The position numbers and the translations under genes are program-made. Below, one piece after another: positions 58,901-64,000 of a stretch of 64,000 nt of DNA. The notes beneath the pieces were generated by a model that worked only from the letters and a program-made list of their open reading frames with translations, had not been told where the DNA came from and ran no database searches. The first letter of the stretch is position 1. Each line of letters begins with the position of its first letter. This DNA is from Plazaster borealis (taxonomy: Eukaryota; Echinodermata; Asteroidea; Forcipulatida; Labidiasteridae), in NCBI GenBank assembly GCA_021014325.1, contig CM037470.1:3251647-3315646 (forward strand). Reading direction: 5' to 3'.

Positions 58901-61900
58901 GCGTTTTAATGCAACGTGCGTGCATTTACATGGTCACCATAGCTTTACATACAATTTGACTAACAAAATGGCTGAGTGTGGGCAAGCAATAGCCGAGCGT
59001 GATGTCAGTGCAAAAGTTCAATACTAGTTTCATTTTATAGATTTCATAGGACGCTTTGCCTGTGATAGTTTGATATTAGAAACATTATGAATAATAGATG
59101 TCATGGCGCATTATAAATGTATACATTTCACAATACTTCTTGCTGCAACATTTGACTTAAAATGTATTGTTGTTTTTATGCCATCATGGAACATTAGAAA
59201 TGTACACATTTTACAATAATTCTTGCTGCAACATTTGACTTGAAATGTATTGGGGTTTTTTATACCGTCATGGAACATTATTTCATTGTATGCATTTTGT
59301 GGTTCTTTCTGTATTTTCTGTAATGTTTGTATTTGTATTTTGTATTCTACAGTCTTGGTTTTTCTCTCTTGACTTTCCAAAAGCGCTGTGAGACTTCACA
59401 GTAATTTTGCGCTATATAAAAACTGTTTATTATTATTATTATTATATATGTTGTACACATTGTACAGTACTTCTCGCTTCGTTTTTGATACAACTATTAT
59501 TGTTTGTTTTGTTGCAGTGGTGCTCATTTATGTTCATAGAACACCATTTCTAATTTTAGGCTTTCTCTGTGTAGCTTTTATCTGCATTGTGTATTTTCTT
59601 CTTAACTTTTGTGCATTGATATTATTTGCATATTACATTTTCTATTTTCTCTCATACAGTCTTTTTTTCATAAAACTAACCTGAATGATCAGCTGCGATC
59701 AATGTGCTATCTACCTTCTTCACTGAAGGACAGTTGAAAATCAATTAAATACAGAAAATATGCAACTTTTCAGCTGAATTCCTTTTTCTTCTTCTTTTTT
59801 AGTGCCACAGAAAACTAAATAATACTGACAAAAGATTTGTGTGCGTGGTAGTTTCCTTTTCCCGCCCAAAAACAAAGTTGCCTTTCTTTGAATTATTTGA
59901 TAATTGTTATACTGTAATTTACATAAAGTGTAGTTAAAGTGGATTGATCTGCTCAGCTCAGTGTCTTCTTTTGGTTGCAAATAAATCAAACAGTCAAAGT
60001 AAATCAATTAATTTTATTTTAGGCATAATACTCTTCCTATTTAAGTCTGATTTCCGATTTTGTTTGCTCTTTGAAAAATCAGAAAAATTATAATTAGATA
60101 GCTTGAAATGTCTATTAATGCCCATACTTTAATGTGTAGGTTAGCCCTTGTACTCAATACAATGTACCTACTTTTCCCCCTAGAACCAAATAGGCCTATC
60201 ATGCCTGTTTTTTACAGTAGACGCTTGGTAAAATCTTGATAAAATTGACTTGTGTTGGTTTATTTTTGTTTAGAGTTTACGACCCTGACACCTACAAGCT
60301 GGTGCAGACCAACGTTGGACACTCGGACTCCATACGTTGCATCATACATCTGCCAGAGAGAAATCAGGTATGGGTTGAAGTCCAGGCTAGAGCAGAAAAA
60401 GTGTTAGATTCTCACTCATGTTTTTGTTGGAGCTAAATGTTCTCTGAGCAAGAAGATTATAATAATAATAATATAACACTTGTAAAGCGCAAACATATCC
60501 ACCTAACAAGTAGGCGCTCAAGGCGCGACAAAGAAGCAATTTACAGAACAAAAGACATATAAATTAAATTAAACTGTGCTGTTGTAGGCAATTACCATAA
60601 GGTGGGTTTTGAGTGAAGTTTTGAAGGAGTTGAGGGATGAAATAGAGCGAACTTTGTGAGGAAGGTTGTTCCAAAGACGAGGGGCAGCAGTACGGAAAGA
60701 TCTATCTCCCCAGGAGTGATAAGATCTCGGTTCAGTCAGAAGATGTTGACTTGCTGAACGAAGACCAGATCGACTGGAGTTATAAGGCCTGATGAGTTCA
60801 GATAAATATGATGGTGCAGTACCATGTATTGAGCGGCAGGTTAAGATCAATGATTCTAAATTTAATTGGAAGCCAGTGAAGATTGCATAAAATTGAGGTA
60901 ATATGTGATTGAGATTGTTACTCAGCAGTGCAATACTTAAATGTAACCCTAGGCTTAAAGGCACTGGGGCTGATTTCACAAAGAGCTAAAGATTGATCTT
61001 AACTGTGCATCAATCTTATTTGCTAAGCAAAGTGTGATGTCACAATACAAATTACTATGGTAATGTTGACAATTCATCTTAACCGTTGTGCTCTGTGAAA
61101 TCAAGCCCTGGACACGTTTGGTAATTACTCAAAATATATATTAGCATAAAAACTTACTTGGTAACGAGCAATGGAGAACTGTTGATAGTATAAAACATTG
61201 TGAGAAACGACTCCCTCTGAAGTGAAACGTAGTTTTTGAGAAAGAAGTAATTTCACACTAAAATTTTTGAATCTGAGAAGGTTCAGTCTGAAAGCACACA
61301 AATTTTTGCAACAAGGGTGTTTTTTCTTTCATTACTCTTTTGCAACTTCGATGACCAATTGAGCCCAAATTTTCACAGGTTTGTTATACTATGAACATGT
61401 TGGGATACACCAAGTGAGAATACTTGTCTTTGACAATTACCAAACGTGTCCAGTGCCTTTAAATCTAGTCCCTAACCTGTACCTTATATAGTACAGGACC
61501 TATATGTAGCTACTACCTTTGTACCTAAATGTAGCTCAGGACCTATATGAAGTACTTCCCTGTACCTTAAAGGTAGGGTCATACTTTGTTAATGACCCTG
61601 GAAAAAAGGGTGCAATTTCTATCCGAAGGCTTTAACTTGTTATAAAGATGATTTTGATTTTGATTGACTTGGCATAATTGATTGAATGATTAGTTTATTA
61701 ATTGTTTAATCAACATAATCAACCATGAAAATCAATCAGTTGTGTTATTAATGGAATGATTTACAGTAACCCACTCGTTATAAAGAGCACTGTAAAGAGG
61801 TTGTGCTTTGAAGAGTACATTCTGAAGCCCTGAATCTCATTTCTGCTTTGTGTTTCTCTGTTTTGCTGTCCTCTTATAACAACGTTCCTGTTATAAAGAG

Positions 61901-62130
61901 TTAATTTGTCCAGTCCCAGGGATCTTGTTATAATAAGAGTCAACTGTATTTATGGTTTTTTTGTCTTTCAGTACGTGTCGGGCTCATGGGACGGAAGTCT
62001 GCGGGTCTGGAACGCCTTCAAGCCCGTGGCACGCAAGAAACGCATCAAGATGGAGGAGAAACGAGAAAGCATCGCTGGGTTCAGCGCCAATAATCCAAAC
62101 TACCTCATCGAAGATGACGACCTGGCGTGA
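43968..62130 (+). CDS. WD40-repeat protein, 780 aa, 21 coding exons
   Basis: Coding exons: 43968-44070, 44395-44485, 45629-45716, 46131-46227, 46506-46614, 47153-47224, 49085-49153, 49528-49711, 50670-50766, 50861-50959, 51596-51686, 52187-52343, 52924-53023, 54215-54372, 55156-55281, 55522-55574, 56526-56624, 57383-57566, 58330-58442, 60274-60367, 61972-62130. All introns are GT-AG and phases agree throughout (2343 nt). The start has good context (CAAGATGGCG). The protein opens ETHHRSVTAIGYHP and runs through degenerate WD40 blades: GVIKTW (about 36-41), LIIAW, GSFDKVIKIWSQDG (about 213), a Lys-rich linker (SKETFLLAEAKNKLAQV, about 367), then GWDRRICIWNLESG, SEDGTIRVW and GSWDGSLRVW (about 732), ending in a basic helix and IEDDDLA. 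This suggests two beta-propellers acting as a protein-interaction scaffold. No signal peptide or membrane helix is present. I cannot name an orthologue. Confidence 0.93.
44645..45233. mobile_element. Second copy of the hairpin-ended transposon, 10-bp target duplication
   Basis: Inverted relative to 30520-31102. Begins TAGCCCTGG and ends CCTGGGCTA; flanked on both sides by ATGAACTGTT (44635-44644 and 45234-45243). End hairpins and body are nearly identical to the first copy. In intron 2 of the WD40 coding region. Confidence 0.85.
45777..45990. mobile_element. Two SINE fragments in WD40 intron 3
   Basis: 45795-45842 is the inverted tail region of the (AAAT)n-type SINE (CAAGAACCCCATGGAGAGA matching the complement near 54980). 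45869-45990 is a family-B head in plus orientation (GTGGCGGAGTGGATTAAGAG, then GTGTGGGTTTTGGGTCCC) with a damaged B-box. Confidence 0.55.
46285..46405 (-). mobile_element. SINE family A, inverted, in WD40 intron 4
   Basis: Complement of the family-A upstream segment: TAGCTGTTGG-like A-box remnant, AAAGATTTTGACAAAATAGG, GGTTCTGACTGGCACC-like block and GGGTGTGATCCCTAGC. The B-box half is absent. Confidence 0.55.
46676..46789. mobile_element. Palindromic MITE in WD40 intron 5
   Basis: The arms GGGGTGCGTTTTCGCGGCTG / TAACCAATAACTGTTTTGG mirror CCGAAACAGTTATTGGTAAC / GACTGCGAAAACGCACCCC around a 35 bp centre. Confidence 0.85.
48087..48560. mobile_element. MITE remnants in WD40 intron 6
   Basis: 48087-48330 starts like the GGGCCCAATTTCAT stem-loop family but diverges. 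48340-48555 is an inverted relative of the 114-bp tandem unit at 23956 (GCATTCACCACATGATG-like, then ACCACAGTGGATGATATTGA). Confidence 0.5.
48560..48975 (+). mobile_element. Full-length SINE family B in WD40 intron 6
   Basis: The head GTGGCCAAGCGGATAAGAGC with B-box GGGTTCGAGTCCCAG is tRNA-Leu/Ser-like. A ~330 bp body follows (TGTCCTTAAGCAAGACACTT, GAAGGGGTTCGCCCCGG, CTTGTAAACCATTACATGG) and then an AGCTATATAAGG ... ACTATTATT tail. Nearly identical to 53778-54192. Confidence 0.8.
49750..50123. mobile_element. TTAA-type MITE, family 1, in WD40 intron 8
   Basis: Complete copy with TTAA edges, AGGCACTGAACACGTTTGG at the left and CCAAACGTGTACAGTGCCT at the right; very similar to the copy at 3692, suggesting recent activity. 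Confidence 0.88.
50140..50690. repeat. Duplicated acceptor region ahead of WD40 exon 9
   Basis: 50222-50365 and 50610-50690 share CCAAATC(C/T)AATAGTGAAAA, ATAACTCCTTTTA, TGTTGTGAAAACAACTTTCA and CAGGT(T/G)ACAGATTTCATC, the last being the acceptor and first bases of exon 9. A further internal duplication pairs 50160-50220 with 50380-50435 (TTTGTATCTTTT, AATATCACCA). Between them lies a GGGCCCAAAGCAG stem-loop MITE (50434-50600). Confidence 0.75.
51028..51507 (+). mobile_element. Two adjacent SINE family A copies in WD40 intron 10
   Basis: 51028-51195 has A-box TAGCTCACTTGGTAAAGC and B-box AGTTTCAATTCTCG. 51258-51507 has the full upstream segment plus TAGCTCAGTTGGTAGAGC and GGTTCAAGTCCCG. Both end CTTTTTCTTTGTTCAACCC-like. 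tRNA-derived but not functional tRNA genes. Confidence 0.75.
51898..52142. repeat. Minisatellite, ~17 bp unit, in WD40 intron 11
   Basis: Repeats of CACCCAGACCATAAG / GTCACCCAGACCATAG type, about 14 degenerate units. The array ends 44 bp before exon 12 (52187), close to its acceptor. Confidence 0.85.
52473..52682. mobile_element. Family-1 MITE left-half fragment in WD40 intron 12
   Basis: Starts GGGTATACATTTGGTAATTG and continues through GAGAAAGGCTTCATGCCTGA with its short central palindrome; the right half is missing. Confidence 0.7.
53098..53400 (+). mobile_element. Older SINE family B copy in WD40 intron 13
   Basis: GTGTCATGGCAGAGCGGTTT and GTTGGTTCAAATCCCGGTTA head, then TGTCCTTGCGCAAGACTTTA and CTTCACCCTGGGGTAAATTG, close to the subfamily at 23571. 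Confidence 0.65.
53778..54192 (+). mobile_element. Full-length SINE family B in WD40 intron 13
   Basis: Head AAGGCCGAGTGGATAAGAGC, B-box GGTTCGAGTCCCGG, same body as 48560 and a tail of ATT repeats (54176-54199). It ends only 22 bp before exon 14 (54215). Confidence 0.8.
54491..54684. mobile_element. Palindromic stem-loop MITE in WD40 intron 14
   Basis: The arms GGGCCCAATTTCATAAAGC and GCTTTATGAAATTGGGCC mirror each other; inner TTGCTAAGCACAAAAATAAT and TTAGCAAATATATTTGCTAA add further pairing. Confidence 0.8.
54797..55085 (+). mobile_element. SINE with (AAAT)n tail in WD40 intron 14
   Basis: A-box-like TTGGCGTAGTGGTATC and B-box GGGTTCGAATCTTGCC head, body with CTCCATGGGGTTCTTTGC, and seven AAAT units at the end. 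Related to the copy at 14757. Confidence 0.7.
56658..56893 (+). mobile_element. SINE family A in WD40 intron 17
   Basis: Upstream segment (CCACTTCCCAGATTGTATCG) plus A-box TAGCTCAGTTGGTAGAGTGC, B-box GGTTCAAATCCAG and TTGTCTTTGTTCAACCCC tail. Confidence 0.75.
57645..57872 (+). mobile_element. SINE family A in WD40 intron 18
   Basis: Upstream segment (CCGCTTCCCAGGTAAACTGG), A-box TAGCTCAGTTGGTAGAGCAC, B-box GGCTCAAATCCTA and TCTTTCTTTGTTCATCCC tail. Confidence 0.75.
58695..58830. mobile_element. Short palindromic MITE (GGCGGCTAC family) in WD40 intron 19
   Basis: TTTGAATTGGCGGCTATGGC against GTCGTAGTCGCCAATCCGG; the centre has AATGCGTTGAAGTATTGTAC and AGCAACACCCTTAGCAACAG as at 14478. Confidence 0.75.
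59385..59446 (+). mobile_element. L2/CR1-like LINE 3' tail
   Basis: GCGCTGTGAGACTTCACAGT, TTGCGCTATATAAAAACTG and ATT repeats. Only the terminal ~60 bp is recognisable, which is typical of extreme 5' truncation. Confidence 0.5.
60455..60950 (-). pseudogene. LINE (L2/CR1-like) 3' fragment, reverse transcriptase tail
   Basis: Minus strand. A C-terminal reverse transcriptase segment shows APSYLSELIRPYNSSRS, RSFRTAAPRLWNNLPHKV and a SLNSFKTSLKTHL ending, classic for this LINE superfamily. Upstream an LHWLPIKFRI motif sits in another frame, so there is a frameshift near 60850. The 3' end (toward 60455) has CGCGCCTTGAGCGCC-like sequence and ATT repeats. 5'-truncated and inactive; lies in WD40 intron 20. 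Confidence 0.8.
60955..61462. mobile_element. Family-1 MITE interrupted by a nested stem-loop MITE
   Basis: The outer element starts TTAAAGGCACTGG at 60955 and resumes TGGACACGTTTGGTAATTAC at about 61109, ending CAGTGCCTTTAA at 61462. Between them (60966-61109) is a palindromic MITE with GGGCTGATTTCACAAAGAGC and GTGCTCTGTGAAATCAAGCCC arms. A short CTGG/TGG repeat at the junctions may be its target duplication. Confidence 0.8.
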
Positions 62131-64000
62131 GCTCATCTCCCTCCCACCTCCCCCTCCCCTCCCCCTCCCCCTCCCGCTCCACCTCGAAACAGAGAAAAGC
62201 TGTGAGAAAAATATCATAGAGAATGGCATGCTTGCAGATGTGACAGTTAACATGTTTAGATCTGCCGTTTTAGTTGAACCGTCTGCCGTAACACCTAGTT
62301 GTGGGGATTTCCATTGTTGCTCTATTATTCCCTTTTCTAAAGATTTCCCCCTTTGGGGACCCAGTTGAATAAATAGAAACGCTGTTGGAGCTTTGTTCCA
62401 TTGTATAAAAGTCCCCACAATGGTGTATGTGCCTGCCTAGTTTTCTCGAAGAAAACAGAAACATACTGAAACAGATTGGACAAAAAGAAATATGTAAATA
62501 CATGTAAATAAAAAAGGAAGAAAAATAAAATCAACTCATGCACTTTTAACAGAAACAAAAACACACCTGTCAACTTTTAACACTGTGGAATAAAAGGTGT
62601 GGACATACGGCAATTTTGTGGTGAAGGCCTTAGTGAGTAAAAGTGCATTCTATCTAAAATGATTGAGTTCAGGAAAAATGTTATGATTTCCGGAACATTT
62701 TGTATAAGACGCTTATGTAAGAAGACATTTGACACAACACACTTTCTTTCAGTTAATTTTAATTAACTGCTGCTCGCAGTCTATCTTTATTGTTAATATT
62801 AATATTTTAAATAGTTGTAAATATGTTGTCGCAGATTTTCTGTACAGACACGGACGAGAAAAATGGTGCTTTTAGCTGTTCCATAAAACAGCCGTGGGTG
62901 TAAACTAGGAACCCCATATAAATATAACGTTTTTTGGGGAGTTTTGCGAATTCAAAATTCTTCAAGAAGACTATCGCTATGAAATTTAAAAGTCCATATT
63001 TTTGCTGAGAACGTAGTAGTCTTCCTACCAAAGTTTACGTATTTTGTTGAAAATGTCACCAAAAAGCGCACCGCCAAGTGTTTGGACTGGACAGGTCACA
63101 TTTCACGATGCATCATTGGGAAAAATGTCGACATTCTGCGGGTCAAGGGTTAGTTAAACATTTTTCAAAAAGTTCAAAACTTCAAAACTTCAGTTTACTA
63201 TTTTTGTTGGGCGTGTGATAACGAGAAATTCGTATGCCTGTTTGAGAAGTGCATTTCACATCACACGGGTGTTTTTCATTTTTTTTCCTGATTTCAGGTT
63301 TTTCTAAAAATCTCCTCAAGCATTGTCCACATTGTGTCCAAACAATGTGTTGTATTTCTGGTGATGCACAGAGTCTGTAAACCTGTAAACACCTGGGAGG
63401 TGCAAGGTCAGGAATAATGTAGACCCAGGACCGCAAGCCATTTTCAGGAACTTTCACGGACATCAACTCTCATCCCTGAACACAGGGTTCACATTGTTTT
63501 CGGTTGCAGTGAGATTACTGAATGTCGACTGACTTTATTTGAAAGTAATCTCTATTGGTCAAACTCTTGGTGGCGCACTATATTTTGAGTGGTCAAACTC
63601 TTGGTGGCGCACTATATTTTGAGTGGACGCGTTGAAGTCGCCATTAACGCAAACGTTTGACGGAGTACCTGGCCAGTAGCCCAGCCCATAAAATTGTACA
63701 TTTCAATACAGCATTTCTCTGAGCCTTCATGTTATTGTTATGAACATATCTACTTCAAAGCATTCATTACAAATAATATTTTTACCACATTAAATATTTG
63801 AATATTCATGTATACTTAAAATGACATTTATTTCAGATTATATATTTAAAAAAAGCATGCTACTGTTCCTGTAAATAGTGTATACAATGTGAATAACATA
63901 ATGTTGCTAACAGCTGCGCTTTCTACCTTTGCTTTTGTTTCTGTGTTGGCTTTCTTATTGTTTGTACAACTCTGACAGATTATAAATGTATGTACGAAGG
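62131..64000 (+). other. 3' UTR and downstream flank of the WD40 gene
   Basis: Directly after the stop is a CCCCTC-type pyrimidine run (62136-62180). Possible polyadenylation signals AATAAA occur at 62368-62373 and near 62507. 62305-62420 is an inverted relative of the repeat at 9310. A 34-35 bp direct duplication (GGTCAAACTCTTGGTGGCGC then ACTATATTTTGAGT) lies at 63557-63626. No other gene is supported to the window end; where the mRNA ends cannot be told. Confidence 0.5.
62368..62373 (+). terminator. Candidate polyadenylation signal of the WD40 gene
   Basis: First AATAAA downstream of the TGA at 62128-62130, about 240 bp into the 3' region. Later AATAAA-like sites near 62507 and 62526 are alternatives. 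Confidence 0.35.

Overview
The window is eukaryotic nuclear DNA. Genes are split by GT-AG introns, intergenic DNA is AT-rich, and there is a dense load of short interspersed repeats. Vertebrate-type telomeric motifs (TTAGGG/CCCTAA) occur internally, and the tRNA-headed SINEs, CR1/L2-like LINE tails and TTAA-bounded MITEs fit a marine deuterostome. My best guess is an echinoderm, probably a sea star; this is an inference from repeat style and protein flavour, not a database result.

Three multi-exon genes are reconstructed with every exon junction in phase. (1) A plus-strand 7-exon gene at 17.2-21.3 kb encodes a basic ~254 aa protein with an HDNR motif and unknown function. (2) A minus-strand 12-exon gene at 22.9-31.7 kb encodes a complete mitochondrial 3-oxoacyl-ACP synthase (OXSM, 462 aa) with its Cys-His-His active site. 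(3) A plus-strand 21-exon coding region at 44.0-62.1 kb, with a candidate 5' noncoding exon near 43.3 kb, encodes a 780 aa protein built from two sets of WD40 repeats. A fourth, tentative minus-strand gene of three small exons (40.1-43.2 kb, 74 aa) would start head-to-head with the WD40 gene.

Layout: 1-16.7 kb has no supported gene and is packed with transposon debris: LINE 3' ends, at least six TTAA-flanked MITE families, a 60-bp minisatellite and a telomeric-repeat foldback. 16.7-21.4 kb is the HDNR gene. 21.4-22.87 kb is intergenic. 22.87-31.7 kb is OXSM. 31.7-40.1 kb is AT-rich intergenic DNA with tandem duplications. 40.1-43.3 kb holds the tentative small gene and a degenerate interstitial telomeric array. 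43.3-64 kb is the WD40 gene and its 3' flank, whose introns are full of SINEs and MITEs.

No operon-like or defence system is present and the three firm genes have no obvious pathway link. The most unusual content is in the mobile DNA (paired hairpin-ended elements with 9-10 bp target duplications, nested TTAA MITEs), in exon-edge duplications inside two introns, and in the possible bidirectional promoter at 43.2 kb.
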